From Neisseria mucosa (lineage in GTDB: Bacteria > Pseudomonadota > Gammaproteobacteria > Burkholderiales > Neisseriaceae): a DNA stretch of 64,000 nucleotides. The notes under the pieces were generated by a model. That model ran no database searches and was not told the DNA's origin. It saw nothing but the letters and a program-made list of their open reading frames with translations. Of this stretch, positions 7,422 through 15,988 are shown piece after piece (the stretch's first letter is position 1; each line of letters starts with the position of its first letter). The stretch spans positions 7,877 through 71,876 of the forward strand of contig NZ_POWX01000015.1 in assembly GCF_003044445.1 (NCBI RefSeq), given 5' to 3'. Both the position numbers and the translations under genes were made by a program.

Positions 7422-9308
7422 ATGATTTACCCCAAAACCTACGACGTCATCGTCGTTGGCGGCGGCCACGCAGGCACGGAAGCCGCGCTTGCCGCCGCCC
7501 GCATGGGCGCGCAGACGCTTTTGCTCACACACAACATCGAAACGCTCGGACAAATGTCGTGCAACCCCTCCATCGGCGGCATCGGCAAAGGACATTTAGT
7601 ACGCGAACTCGACGCGCTCGGCGGCGCAATGGGGTTGGCGACCGACAAATCCGGTATCCAGTTCCGCCGCCTGAACGCCAGCAAAGGCGCGGCGGTCCGT
7701 GCCACGCGCGCGCAGGCAGACCGTATACTGTATAAAGCCGCCATCCGCGAGATGCTGGAAAACCAAGAAAACCTCGACCTCTTCCAGCAGTCGGTTGACG
7801 ACGTAACGCTCGACGGCGACCGCATCAGCGGCGTAATCACCGCGATGGGCGTGGAATTTAAAGCCCGCGCCGTCGTGCTGACCGCAGGCACGTTTTTGTC
7901 CGGCAAAATCCACATCGGTTTGGAAAACTACGAAGGCGGCCGCGCCGGCGACCCCGCCGCCAAATCGCTGGGCGGACGTTTGCGTGAGTTGAACCTGCCA
8001 CAAGGTCGTCTGAAAACCGGCACACCGCCGCGCATCGACGGTCGCACGATTGATTTCTCCCAACTCACCGAACAGCCCGGCGACACGCCCGTGCCCGTCT
8101 TTTCCGTGCGCGGCAACGCCGAAATGCACCCGCGCCAAGTGTCCTGCTGGATTACGCATACCAACCTGCAAACCCACGACATCATCCGCTCAGGCTTCGA
8201 CCGCAGCCCCATGTTCACCGGCAAAATCGAAGGCGTCGGCCCGCGCTACTGCCCGTCTATCGAAGACAAAATCAACCGCTTCGCCGACAAAGACAGCCAC
8301 CAGATTTTCCTCGAACCCGAAGGCCTGACCACCAACGAATACTACCCCAACGGTATCTCCACCAGCCTGCCGTTCGACATACAAATCGCCCTCGTGCGCA
8401 GCATGAAAGGCCTTGAAAACGCCCATATCCTGCGCCCCGGATATGCCATCGAATACGACTACTTCGACCCGCGCAACCTCAAAGCCAGCCTCGAAACCAA
8501 AACCATCCAAGGCCTCTTCTTCGCCGGACAAATCAACGGCACGACCGGCTACGAAGAAGCCGCCGCACAAGGCCTTCTCGCAGGCGCGAACGCCGTGCAA
8601 TACGTCCGAGAACAAGACCCGCTCCTGCTGCGCCGCGAACAAGCCTACCTCGGCGTATTGGTGGACGACCTCATCACCAAAGGCGTGAACGAACCCTACC
8701 GCATGTTCACTAGCCGCGCCGAATACCGCCTGCAACTCAGGGAAGACAACGCCGACATGCGCCTGACCGAAGACGGCCACAAAATCGGCTTGGTATCCGA
8801 AGCGCAATGGCGCATGTTCAACGAAAAACGCGAAGCCATCGAACGCGAAATCCAACGTTTGAAAACAACGTGGTACACGCCGCAAAAACTCGCCGAAGAC
8901 GAACAAATCCGCGTGTTCGGACAAAAACTCAGCCGCGAAGCCAACCTGCACGACCTCCTGCGCCGCCCGAACCTCGACTATGCCGCACTGATGACGCTCG
9001 AAGGCGCAAGGTCGTCTGAAAACCTCTCCGCCGAAGTCATCGAACAAGTCGAAATCCAAGTCAAATACCAAGGCTATATCGACCGCCAAAACGAAGAAAT
9101 CGACAGCCGCCGCGACATCGAAACCTTAAAGCTGCCCGACGACATCGATTACAGCAAAGTCAAAGGTTTGTCGGCAGAGGTGCAGCAAAAGCTCAATCAG
9201 CACAAGCCTGAAACCGTCGGACAAGCCAGCCGCATTTCCGGCGTAACCCCTGCGGCAGTGGCATTGCTGATGGTGCATTTGAAGCGCGGGTTTAAAGGAG
9301 CGAAGTAG
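7422..9308 (+). CDS. mnmG: tRNA uridine-5-carboxymethylaminomethyl synthesis enzyme MnmG (GidA)
   Basis: This FAD enzyme works with the GTPase MnmE to install the cmnm5 group on the wobble uridine of several tRNAs. The N-terminus has V-I-V-V-G-G-G-H-A-G-T-E-A for FAD, followed by M-S-C-N-P-S-I-G-G-I-G-K-G, both diagnostic. Later motifs include the conserved T-G-T-P-P-R and G-Q-I-N-G-T-T-G-Y-E-E-A-A. I use the ATG at 7422 because it gives the usual M-I-Y-P-K-T-Y-D start; an ATG three codons earlier (7413) is in frame. Two in-frame uptake sequences lie inside the gene, read as G-R-L-K (near 8006) and S-S-E-N (near 9012). Confidence 0.96.
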   Translation: MIYPKTYDVIVVGGGHAGTEAALAAARMGAQTLLLTHNIETLGQMSCNPSIGGIGKGHLVRELDALGGAMGLATDKSGIQFRRLNASKGAAVRATRAQADRILYKAAIREMLENQENLDLFQQSVDDVTLDGDRISGVITAMGVEFKARAVVLTAGTFLSGKIHIGLENYEGGRAGDPAAKSLGGRLRELNLPQGRLKTGTPPRIDGRTIDFSQLTEQPGDTPVPVFSVRGNAEMHPRQVSCWITHTNLQTHDIIRSGFDRSPMFTGKIEGVGPRYCPSIEDKINRFADKDSHQIFLEPEGLTTNEYYPNGISTSLPFDIQIALVRSMKGLENAHILRPGYAIEYDYFDPRNLKASLETKTIQGLFFAGQINGTTGYEEAAAQGLLAGANAVQYVREQDPLLLRREQAYLGVLVDDLITKGVNEPYRMFTSRAEYRLQLREDNADMRLTEDGHKIGLVSEAQWRMFNEKREAIEREIQRLKTTWYTPQKLAEDEQIRVFGQKLSREANLHDLLRRPNLDYAALMTLEGARSSENLSAEVIEQVEIQVKYQGYIDRQNEEIDSRRDIETLKLPDDIDYSKVKGLSAEVQQKLNQHKPETVGQASRISGVTPAAVALLMVHLKRGFKGAK

Positions 9309-9328
9309 GCTTACCCGCAGATAGGAAA

Positions 9329-9366
9329 AGGTCGTCTGAAACCCAAAATCAGGTTTCAGACGACCT
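9329..9366 (+). terminator. Inverted DUS pair, terminator of mnmG
   Basis: AGGTCGTCTGAAACC pairs with the complementary copy ending at 9366, followed by TTTTTAATA. It lies 20 bases after the mnmG stop. Confidence 0.75.
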
Positions 9367-9419
9367 TTTTAATACCGACACATATTTATGTAGATTAAAA
9401 TAGAACGCACCCCCTGCCG

Positions 9420-9538
9420 TCATTCCCGCGCAGCGTCGTAGGTCGGATTCTCGAATCCGACATCTTGGACTGTGTCGGATACAAGTATCCGACCTACGGG
9501 TGAATGATTGCGGTCTGGATTCCCGTCTGCGCGGGAAT
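9420..9538. repeat. Composite dRS3 and palindromic repeat
   Basis: An intact dRS3 unit lies at 9519-9538. A left half (CATTCCCGCG...) at 9421-9434 is interrupted by a 62-base palindromic element at 9437-9498. The element has 12-bp outer arms (CGTAGGTCGGAT / ATCCGACCTACG) and two inner hairpins, around GTCGGATTC and GTCGGATAC. It looks like one small repeat inserted in another. The right dRS3 unit runs in frame into the KAP gene's leader and creates a false N-terminal extension. Confidence 0.65.
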
Positions 9539-9587
9539 GACGATGCGGGTATTCTTATTTGAATTTATGATTAGACAAAGGGATGAC

Positions 9588-11081
9588 ATGGAAACTCAAA
9601 CTTTAGAAAAACCCACTTTCGATACACAAGACGAATTCAAGCGTAAGCCGATAGCCGAAAACATTATCAGGCTGCTTACCTCAGATATCGACCTCTCCCC
9701 CATGGTAATCGACGGTGGCTGGGGAACGGGTAAAACCGAATTTTGCCAAAAACTGATTCGGCTTATGCAGGAGCAACATCGCGATTATCAGCCCGTCTAT
9801 ATTGACGCCTTCCGTTCAGACCACAGCGGAGAGCCTCTGCTGGCATTGCTTGCCGAAATCATCAAAACCTGTACACCGCCTGAAGGTTCTGACGAAAAGC
9901 TTATTGAAGAACATAAAGATCGCATTAGGAAAATCGCGAAAGCCGCAGGATTCTTGATGAAAACCGTTGCCAATGCAGCGGTTGGTCATGTCCTAAAGCA
10001 AAATGTGGAAGATTTAGCAGAAGGAATGAGCCAAATTATAAATGATAAGCAAGAAGCAAAAAATGCAGCGGCAACCGTAGCTGGTGCTGCCACCACACTT
10101 GCTAGCCATTCCATTGATGCAACTATTGATGCAACCGTCGAAGCCTTGTTGAAAGAGCAAATCGAAGCGGAAAAAAATCTGGAAACGCTCAAAGCCTGCC
10201 TAAAAGAATTTGCAGCGGAAAAACCGATTATCCTGTTTATCGACGAACTCGACCGCTGCCGCCCCGATTACGCCGTCGATATGTTGGAGGTCATCAAGCA
10301 TGTCTTTGAGGTTGAAAACGTCAAAGTCGTGCTGGTAACGAACACCAAGCAACTGCGCGCAGCGATTAATCATCGGTATGGGGTGGAAGTGGATGCGCAC
10401 AAATATTTGGATAAGTTTTTGAAGTATAGCTTTACCTTGCCGGATAAGGTTGTGGCTCCGTTTGAGGAAGAAAGAAAATTTGTATCAATTCGTTATTGTC
10501 AGGAATTAATAGAACTGAATGACGAATTATCTCTGTTAATCAAAAATAATCGAATCATGAATTTTCTTGGTGAGATTATTCAACGAAATAATCTGTCGCT
10601 AAGAGAAACGGAAACATTAGTACGATATTTGGAAATATTTAATTCTTTAGCCCAAGGATTAGGGAAAGATTTTGTAATTGAATATAAATTGCTCATTATT
10701 ACAGCTATATTTATCTTTTGTTTTTATCCAAAATTAGCTGAAGATATTAATAGAAATCGCACACATGCCGAAGATTTTGCTCAATTATTCAATATCCAAT
10801 CATTACCTGACTTCAATGATGAACAGCGTACTTATATTTCCGAGGAAACAGATATACTGGCTATTACATTAATTAACTATAGTTGCATTAAAGATCCTCG
10901 GTTCAATTTTCGTGGCAGTGATATTGCAGAATATTGGAATGAGGAAATGAATTTCAGGTTCTTAATGAATAGTAATTTAGGTTATCGTCAAGGATTATCG
11001 CTAAAATTTATGTCGCAAAAACTGTTTGGTATTTTGAAAAATACTTTCCAAGTCCTCAGCCTTGAACAAACACCACAATAA
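9588..11081 (+). CDS. KAP family P-loop NTPase, accessory
   Basis: The 497-residue protein has Walker A G-G-W-G-T-G-K-T at residues 43-50 and a Walker B region I-I-L-F-I-D-E-L-D-R-C-R-P near residue 218, both diagnostic of KAP NTPases. Between them is an insertion of about 130 residues rich in Ala and Thr, where relatives carry membrane or helical inserts. The open frame begins at 9504, but those codons come from a dRS3 repeat; the ATG at 9588 has AAGGG upstream and I use it. The 3' part from about 10480 is much more AT-rich than the 5' half and the neighbours, which suggests transfer. KAP proteins are found in phage defence and other accessory loci; no partner gene is present, so the role is unknown. 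Confidence 0.85.
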   Translation: METQTLEKPTFDTQDEFKRKPIAENIIRLLTSDIDLSPMVIDGGWGTGKTEFCQKLIRLMQEQHRDYQPVYIDAFRSDHSGEPLLALLAEIIKTCTPPEGSDEKLIEEHKDRIRKIAKAAGFLMKTVANAAVGHVLKQNVEDLAEGMSQIINDKQEAKNAAATVAGAATTLASHSIDATIDATVEALLKEQIEAEKNLETLKACLKEFAAEKPIILFIDELDRCRPDYAVDMLEVIKHVFEVENVKVVLVTNTKQLRAAINHRYGVEVDAHKYLDKFLKYSFTLPDKVVAPFEEERKFVSIRYCQELIELNDELSLLIKNNRIMNFLGEIIQRNNLSLRETETLVRYLEIFNSLAQGLGKDFVIEYKLLIITAIFIFCFYPKLAEDINRNRTHAEDFAQLFNIQSLPDFNDEQRTYISEETDILAITLINYSCIKDPRFNFRGSDIAEYWNEEMNFRFLMNSNLGYRQGLSLKFMSQKLFGILKNTFQVLSLEQTPQ

Positions 11082-11084
11082 AAA

Positions 11085-11124
11085 AGGTCGTCTGAAAACC
11101 TAAAACCAAGTTTTCAGACGACCT
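11085..11124 (+). terminator. Inverted DUS pair, terminator of the KAP gene
   Basis: AGGTCGTCTGAAAAC starts 4 bases after the stop codon and pairs with the copy ending at 11124, followed by CTCTTT. It also lies downstream of the minus-strand tRNA-Thr gene and may end both transcripts. Confidence 0.7.
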
Positions 11125-11138
11125 CTCTTTATCCAATC

Positions 11139-11214
11139 TGGTGCCGGAGAAGGGAATCGAACCCCCGACCTTCGCGTTACGAATGCGCTGCTCTACCGAC
11201 TGAGCTACACCGGC
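11139..11214 (-). tRNA. tRNA-Thr (anticodon CGT)
   Basis: The 76-base minus-strand gene reads GCCGGTGTAGCTCAG at its 5' end and encodes its own CCA. The anticodon loop contains CGT, flanked as in E. coli thrW, and the T-arm has GGTTCGATTCC. One acceptor position (6-67) reads as a T-T mismatch. It marks the right edge of the KAP insertion site. Confidence 0.95.
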
Positions 11215-11529
11215 ACGGTATTCGTTATCATATACATAAACGGGATGATCAGCAAGTTCGTATTTCCCGATAAAGTCGTTGCTCGGTGAAAATATATGCC
11301 GTGTTTTCAGACGACCTTTTTTAAAAAAACCGTATGGGGATATTGTTTTGATTCTTGACTTTCCACTCCTTCCAACCGCCCGGAAACGGCAATGGGTTGG
11401 GCAGGTTTATCCGGAATCGGCAAGCTGTCAGCCCTCGTCCAAATATAATATTTAACAGTGAACAAGCTAAATCTGAATGATGGGTTCGACCGCGAGGTCG
11501 GATGAACGGGAGGCGCAAAACGTGTCGCA
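11215..11529. other. Intergenic region between tRNA-Thr and argA
   Basis: These 315 bases contain the tRNA promoter side, a single reverse DUS near 11310 followed by a T-run, and the 3' flank of argA. I see no gene. Confidence 0.55.
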
Positions 11530-12840
11530 TCAAGGTTCGATATTTCGGACGAACACTTGCGAATTGCGGCCGTTGGCAAGGTAGTCGCGGCGGCGTTCTT
11601 CGGGTAATGCATCGGGAGAGGTCGTCTGAAAACCGCGTTCGACAAACCATTCGCCCGTATGGGTGGAGAGGGCGAACAGCCGGCGGATGCCCAAGCTTTG
11701 GGCTTTTTGGAAAAGGTGGTCGAGCAACATTTCGCCGTAGCCGCCGTCGCGGGCTTCGGGGGAGACGACGAGGCAGGCGAGTTCGCCGATTTCGGGGTCG
11801 TCGAAAGTTTTGAGGGCGACGCAGCCGTAGATGTTGCGGTCGTGTTCGAGGACGGAGAAGCCGGAGATGTGGTTTTCGAGATATTCGCGGCTGCGGTGCA
11901 ACAGGATGCCTTGTTCTTCCAGCGGGCGTATCAGGGCGATGATGCGCGGGATGTCGCGGCTGTGGGCTTGGCGGATGGAGACGAAGGCATCGCGGGCGAT
12001 GGCGGTGCCGCAGCCTTCGCGGGTAAAGAGTTCGCGTAAAAGTCCGCCGTCTTCGCGCCCGCTGAGGATTTGAACGCGGCTGACGCCGTTTTCGACGGCG
12101 TTGACGGCGGCTTGGAGCAGGCGCACGGGGACGTTGTGTGCGGTTTCTATCAGGTGGCGGACTTCGCCTGAGGACAGGGTGGACATGAGGACGCCGTCGG
12201 CGTTGCAAATGCCGGCTTCTTCGGTCAGGTACACGAGTTTTTCGGCTTGAAGGGCGACGGCGACGGCTTCGGCGGCTTCGCTCATGCTGAGGTTGAAGGT
12301 TTTGCCACCGTAGGAGTGTCCGAGCGGGCTGATGAGGACGATGGCGCCGTCGTCGAGGCGTCGGTTGATGGAGTCGGTGTCGGTTTTGCGGACGATGCCG
12401 GTGTAGCCCATGTCTATGCCGTCAATGACGCCGAGCGGACGGGCGGTGAGGAAATTGCCCGAAGCGGTGGGAATCGGCTTGTTGCGTAAGGGCGCGGATG
12501 CGCTGCTGCACAGGGCGGCTTCGATGTCGCTGCGTATCATGCCGACCGCCTGCTTGGCGTCGCGCAGGGTGGCATCGTCGGTAATGCGGCGGTTGCGGTG
12601 GTATTGCGGAACGAATTGTCTGTCGGCGGCGAGGCAGTTGAGAAAATGGCGCGTGCCGTGTACCAACACGAGGCGCACGCCCAAGCCGGCAAGCAGGTGG
12701 AAATCGGCGGCAAGCCGGTTCAGGGTGTCGCCTTCGAGCAGGCTGTCGGTGATGCCGATAACCAGTGTTTTGCCGCGCAGGTAGTGGATATAGGGCGCGG
12801 CTTCGCGAAAATCGGCAACAAAGCCCGGAGATGTGTTCAT
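11530..12840 (-). CDS. argA: N-acetylglutamate synthase
   Basis: The 436-residue protein catalyses the first step of arginine synthesis, acetyl-CoA plus glutamate to N-acetylglutamate. Residues 1-280 are an amino-acid-kinase-like domain (V-L-V-H-G-T-R near the start, the arginine-sensing part). The last 140 residues are a GNAT domain with L-A-C-L-V-V-S-P-E-A-R-D-G-G-Y-G-E-M-L, the acetyl-CoA loop. Length equals the neisserial enzyme. An in-frame uptake sequence near 11619 is translated as F-Q-T-T within the GNAT domain. Its ATG overlaps the upstream gene's stop (ATGA at 12837-12840), so the two are cotranslated. Confidence 0.95.
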   Translation of the reverse strand: MNTSPGFVADFREAAPYIHYLRGKTLVIGITDSLLEGDTLNRLAADFHLLAGLGVRLVLVHGTRHFLNCLAADRQFVPQYHRNRRITDDATLRDAKQAVGMIRSDIEAALCSSASAPLRNKPIPTASGNFLTARPLGVIDGIDMGYTGIVRKTDTDSINRRLDDGAIVLISPLGHSYGGKTFNLSMSEAAEAVAVALQAEKLVYLTEEAGICNADGVLMSTLSSGEVRHLIETAHNVPVRLLQAAVNAVENGVSRVQILSGREDGGLLRELFTREGCGTAIARDAFVSIRQAHSRDIPRIIALIRPLEEQGILLHRSREYLENHISGFSVLEHDRNIYGCVALKTFDDPEIGELACLVVSPEARDGGYGEMLLDHLFQKAQSLGIRRLFALSTHTGEWFVERGFQTTSPDALPEERRRDYLANGRNSQVFVRNIEP

Positions 12841-13298
12841 AACAAGACCAGATAGAAAAGCTGCATGATGAGGACGGTCAGCGCAACCAGTACCGCCAGC
12901 GTCCAGTTGAAGCCTTCTTCGGATTTGGCGGGTTTGGCAGCGGCAGCCATCAAGGCTTGGAATTCTTCAGTCCGCCGCTTTTCCTCTTCGGCACGTCGTG
13001 CCGCCTCTTCTTTGGCCTTTTTGGCGCGTTCGGCACTGTCGAGCAGGTTGGCGATTTCGTGGCGGGAGAGTTGTTTGCGGTTGCGGATATTGCCGCCCAT
13101 GTCGTGTACGAGGCGAACGTCGGTTACGGCGTTGGGCAGTGTGTCGGAGTTGGCGGGGGCGGAGGACGGCGCCAGGCTGTCTTTGGCTTTGAACAGGCCT
13201 TCGCATTTGTTGCAGATGACAAAGCCTTGTGCGACGTTGAGCTGGGTGTCTTTGACCCAAAGTGAAGTTTTGCAGTGTGGGCAGATACATGCGGGCAT
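12837..13298 (-). CDS. Zinc-ribbon membrane protein (MJ0042-like finger)
   Basis: The 153-residue protein begins with a zinc ribbon, C-I-C-P-H-C then C-N-K-C about 25 residues later (MJ0042/GATA-like finger). It continues through an acidic and alanine-rich coiled-coil stretch (K-K-A-K-E-E-A-A-R-R-A-E-E-E) and ends with a single C-terminal hydrophobic helix, so it is probably tail-anchored with the finger in the cytoplasm. The function is unknown; similar fingers occur in regulatory or gliding-related proteins. Its stop overlaps the argA start, which suggests an operon, though a link to arginine synthesis is not evident. Confidence 0.75.
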   Translation of the reverse strand: MPACICPHCKTSLWVKDTQLNVAQGFVICNKCEGLFKAKDSLAPSSAPANSDTLPNAVTDVRLVHDMGGNIRNRKQLSRHEIANLLDSAERAKKAKEEAARRAEEEKRRTEEFQALMAAAAKPAKSEEGFNWTLAVLVALTVLIMQLFYLVLL

Positions 13299-13356
13299 AG
13301 GTGTTTTCCGTGTAAAGTGTGGAATGTGTTGTTTTAATGTGTGTTTGATTGGATGG

Positions 13357-13394
13357 GGTCGTCTGAAAAGGGGTTGTCCGTTTTCAGACGACCT
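13357..13394. terminator. Inverted DUS pair between pyrE and the zinc-ribbon gene
   Basis: GGTCGTCTGAAAA and its complement flank an 11-base loop and are followed by TTTTTG. It lies downstream of pyrE (minus strand), 17 bases from the stop. Confidence 0.7.
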
Positions 13395-13410
13395 TTTTGT
13401 TCATCGTATT

Positions 13411-14052
13411 TTAGGCAACGCCGTAGCGTTCGCGGTAGGCTCTGACCGGCTCGAGGAAGCCGCCGAATTCCGCGTTGTTTTGCAAGAGCGTGAACAAGTC
13501 GTTCAGGTTGGCAATGGCGACGACGGGCAGGCCGTATTGTTTTTCGACTTCCTGAACCGCAGACAATTCACCCGTACCTTTTTCCATGCGGTCGAGTGCG
13601 ATGGCGACAGCGGCGGGGGTCGCGCCTTCCGCTTCAATCAGTTTGACCGATTCGCGCACAGATGTTCCCGCAGAAATCACGTCGTCGATAATCAATACGC
13701 GACCTTTGAGCGGCGCACCGACCAACACACCGCCTTCGCCGTGGTCTTTCACTTCTTTGCGGTTATAGGCAAACGGCACGTTCACGCCTTTTTCCGCCAG
13801 CATCATAGCCGTCGCCGCCGCCAAAATAATGCCTTTGTAAGCCGGGCCGAACAGCATGTCGAATTTCACGCCGCTCTCAATAATCGCCTGCGCGTAAAAC
13901 TTCGCCAGTTGCAGCGTCGATGCGCCGTCGTTAAACAGTCCGGCGTTGAAAAAATAAGGAGACTGACGGCCTGCCTTGGTCGTGAATTCACCGAATTTCA
14001 ATACATTCTGCGCCAGCGCAAACTTGAGGAAATCTTGACGGAAATCGGACAT
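13411..14052 (-). CDS. pyrE: Orotate phosphoribosyltransferase
   Basis: The 213-residue enzyme joins orotate to PRPP in pyrimidine synthesis. The PRPP loop reads R-V-L-I-I-D-D-V-I-S-A-G-T-S (about residues 120-133), and a flexible catalytic loop with N-R-K-E-V-K-D-H-G-E-G-G precedes it. Length is that of the E. coli-type enzyme. It is followed by an inverted DUS terminator and preceded by its own leader; pyrD and pyrH lie elsewhere in the window. Confidence 0.96.
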   Translation of the reverse strand: MSDFRQDFLKFALAQNVLKFGEFTTKAGRQSPYFFNAGLFNDGASTLQLAKFYAQAIIESGVKFDMLFGPAYKGIILAAATAMMLAEKGVNVPFAYNRKEVKDHGEGGVLVGAPLKGRVLIIDDVISAGTSVRESVKLIEAEGATPAAVAIALDRMEKGTGELSAVQEVEKQYGLPVVAIANLNDLFTLLQNNAEFGGFLEPVRAYRERYGVA

Positions 14053-14118
14053 TTTGCTTCTTTCGAAAGATATTGATTTATAAAGGAAGAGATTATAAAG
14101 GATTCATGAGGAAAATGC

Positions 14119-14158
14119 AGGTCGTCTGAAAACAGGTTTTCTGGTTTTCAGACGACCT
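14119..14158. terminator. Inverted DUS pair between pyrE and the BI-1 gene
   Basis: AGGTCGTCTGAAAAC and its complement enclose about 12 bases, followed by CTCTTTC. It is placed between two divergent genes, so its role as a terminator is unclear; it may simply be an uptake signal. Confidence 0.55.
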
Positions 14159-14304
14159 CTTTCATTCAAGCCCTTTAAAATCCTCCATCCGCCATTATCT
14201 ATCGGTAAGCGGCGACGGCGTCATACTTGATATGCCCAAGCCGATGATTTACTGTTAGAATCCGAATTTATTTGTTTTCAAGCCATTTTTCAGGAGCAAA
14301 CGCC

Positions 14305-14991
14305 ATGCGAAACGACGTTTACGACTATACCGTCACAGGACAGGTTGCTAAAAATACCGTCCTGCAAAAAACCTACCGCCTGCTCGGCCTGTCTTTCATT
14401 CCCGCCGTTGCCGGCGCATATTTCAGCGGCCAATTCGGACTGAATCTGTTCTCTCTGTTCGGTCAGGGCTGGATGGGGCTGGTTGCCGTGCTGGTGTTCT
14501 TCTACGGCATGACTTTCCTCATTGAGAAAAACCGTTACAGCAATGTCGGCGCAACTCTCCTGATGATCTTCACTTTCGGCATGGGTGTGCTGATCAGCCC
14601 GCTTCTGCAATATACGCTCGCTATTCCAAACGGTACGCAAATCGTCGGCATCGCCGCCGCCATGACTGCCGGTGTGTTCTTTACCATGTCTGCAATGGCG
14701 CGCCGCACCAATGTCAATATGAATTCGCTAGGCCGCTTCCTGACCGTCGGCGCGGTGGTATTGATGATCGCGATGATTGCCAACTTCTTCCTGCAAATCC
14801 CGGCATTGAGCCTTGCCGTTTCGGCAGCGTTTGTCCTGTTCAGCTCGCTGATGATTATGTGGCAGGTGCGTACGGTGATTGACGGTGGCGAAGACAGCCA
14901 TATCAGCGCGGCTCTGACCATCTTCATCTCCATCTACAATATCTTCAGCAGCCTGCTGCGGATTCTGCTGGCGTTCAGCGGCGATGATTAA
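14305..14991 (+). CDS. Bax inhibitor-1 / YccA family membrane protein
   Basis: The 228-residue protein has seven hydrophobic segments with short loops, as in the BI-1/YccA/YbhL family. The C-terminal region has S-I-Y-N-I-F-S-S-L-L-R-I-L, matching the family's final motif. Relatives act as proton-sensitive calcium leak channels or modulate FtsH; the role in Neisseria is not established. The frame opens at 14272, but the ATG at 14305 has CAGGAG nine bases upstream and gives the charged cytoplasmic start. It is a single gene followed by a DUS terminator. Confidence 0.9.
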   Translation: MRNDVYDYTVTGQVAKNTVLQKTYRLLGLSFIPAVAGAYFSGQFGLNLFSLFGQGWMGLVAVLVFFYGMTFLIEKNRYSNVGATLLMIFTFGMGVLISPLLQYTLAIPNGTQIVGIAAAMTAGVFFTMSAMARRTNVNMNSLGRFLTVGAVVLMIAMIANFFLQIPALSLAVSAAFVLFSSLMIMWQVRTVIDGGEDSHISAALTIFISIYNIFSSLLRILLAFSGDD

Positions 14992-15020
14992 CCGTTTACG
15001 CATCTGACGAAAGAATTCAA

Positions 15021-15059
15021 AGGTCGTCTGAAAACTGCAAACAGGTTTTCAGACGACCT
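15021..15059 (+). terminator. Inverted DUS pair, terminator of the BI-1 gene
   Basis: AGGTCGTCTGAAAAC pairs with the complementary copy 13 bases on, followed by TTTTTG. Confidence 0.75.
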
Positions 15060-15119
15060 TTTTGACATTCCATTCCCCGCCCGCTATTCTGACGGCTGCC
15101 ATCACTCATCCTACTACCC

Positions 15120-15626
15120 ATGAACACTATCCCCCCGCGCCGCGCCGTTTACGCAGGCAGCTTCGACCCGCCGACCCTCGGCCATCTTTGGATGATACAA
15201 GAAGCTCAGGTTCTTTTTGACGAACTCGTCGTCGCCATCGGCATCAATCCCGAAAAACGCAACACCTACACCATAGACGAACGCCGCGCCATGCTCGAAG
15301 CGATTACGGGCGACTTTCCCAATGTCCGCATCAGCGTATTTGAAAACCGCTTCCTGGTCCGCTACGCGCGTGAAATCGGAGCGGGTTTTATCGTTCGCGG
15401 TATCCGCTCCGCCGCCGACTACGAATACGAACGCTCCATGCGCTATATCAACAGCGACCTTGCACCCGAAATTTCGACGGTTTTCCTGATGCCGCCGCGC
15501 GAAATCGCCGAAGTGTCTTCCACTATGGTCAAAGGCCTGGTCGGCCCAGATGGTTGGCACGACATAATACGCCGCTACCTGCCCGAAGCCGTGTACAAAA
15601 AAATCGTGCAGGATTATGAAACTTAA
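15120..15626 (+). CDS. coaD: Phosphopantetheine adenylyltransferase
   Basis: The 168-residue nucleotidyltransferase makes dephospho-CoA from 4'-phosphopantetheine and ATP, the fourth CoA step. The N-terminal A-V-Y-A-G-S-F-D-P-P-T-L-G-H holds the (T/H)xGH catalytic motif. R-G-I-R-S-A-A-D-Y-E-Y-E and the C-terminal E-V-S-S-T-M-V-K nucleotide motif follow. D-P-P-T-L-G-H differs from the common D-P-I/V-T-N-G-H, but the core catalytic residues are present. No strong ribosome-binding site is visible before the ATG. An inverted DUS pair follows. Confidence 0.95.
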   Translation: MNTIPPRRAVYAGSFDPPTLGHLWMIQEAQVLFDELVVAIGINPEKRNTYTIDERRAMLEAITGDFPNVRISVFENRFLVRYAREIGAGFIVRGIRSAADYEYERSMRYINSDLAPEISTVFLMPPREIAEVSSTMVKGLVGPDGWHDIIRRYLPEAVYKKIVQDYET

Positions 15627-15641
15627 ATGTTGTTAACGAGA

Positions 15642-15682
15642 AGGTCGTCTGAAAGCTTGAAACGCAGGTTTTCAGACGACCT
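15642..15682 (+). terminator. Inverted DUS pair, terminator of coaD
   Basis: AGGTCGTCTGAAAGC pairs with the complementary copy ending at 15682 and is followed by TTCGATTT. Confidence 0.7.
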
Positions 15683-15717
15683 TTCGATTTATGGCGGTGT
15701 TTGTGTAATTCTAAATT

Positions 15718-15824
15718 TATAGTGGATTAACTTTAAACCAGTACGGCGTTGCTTCGCCTTGCCGTACTATCTGTACTGTCTGCGGCTTCGTCGCCTTGTC
15801 CTGATTTAAAGTTAATCCACTATA
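15718..15824 (+). repeat. Correia element, 107 bp, forward copy
   Basis: The element begins TATAGTGGATTAACTTTAAA and ends with the inverted complement, ending in TATA at both sides as expected for TA target duplication. The middle has the CCAGTACGGCG and TGTCTGCGGCTTCGTCGCC blocks of Correia repeats. It lacks about 50 bp of internal sequence that full-length elements carry. Its orientation is opposite to the copy at 18169. Confidence 0.9.
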
Positions 15825-15917
15825 TATTTAATAATCAGATAATAGTATTCATTTTAAATGTATTTTTCTTAGTAGCTGCTTCGTTGCAGAATATAAACAC
15901 GATTTGTCATAAATAAA

Positions 15918-15937
15918 GATAATTGTTATCAATTATC
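15918..15937 (+). promoter_or_regulatory. Fur box upstream of the TonB-dependent receptor
   Basis: GATAATTGTTATCAATTATC closely matches the Fur consensus GATAATGATAATCATTATC and is nearly palindromic. It lies about 50 bases before the receptor ATG, in the promoter position. It predicts repression when iron is plentiful. Confidence 0.85.
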
Positions 15938-15988
15938 TCAATTAAACAAAAATATTTCCTATAATGCCGCATCCCTTCACCTTCCGAG

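Noticed and set aside
9504..9587. N-terminal extension of the KAP protein
   Set aside because: These codons come from a dRS3 repeat, and the ATG at 9588 has a proper ribosome-binding site.
11321..12208. Minus-strand frame of 295 codons inside argA
   Set aside because: It is rich in Arg and Pro, the typical out-of-frame composition of a GC-rich gene. argA is clear in the other frame.
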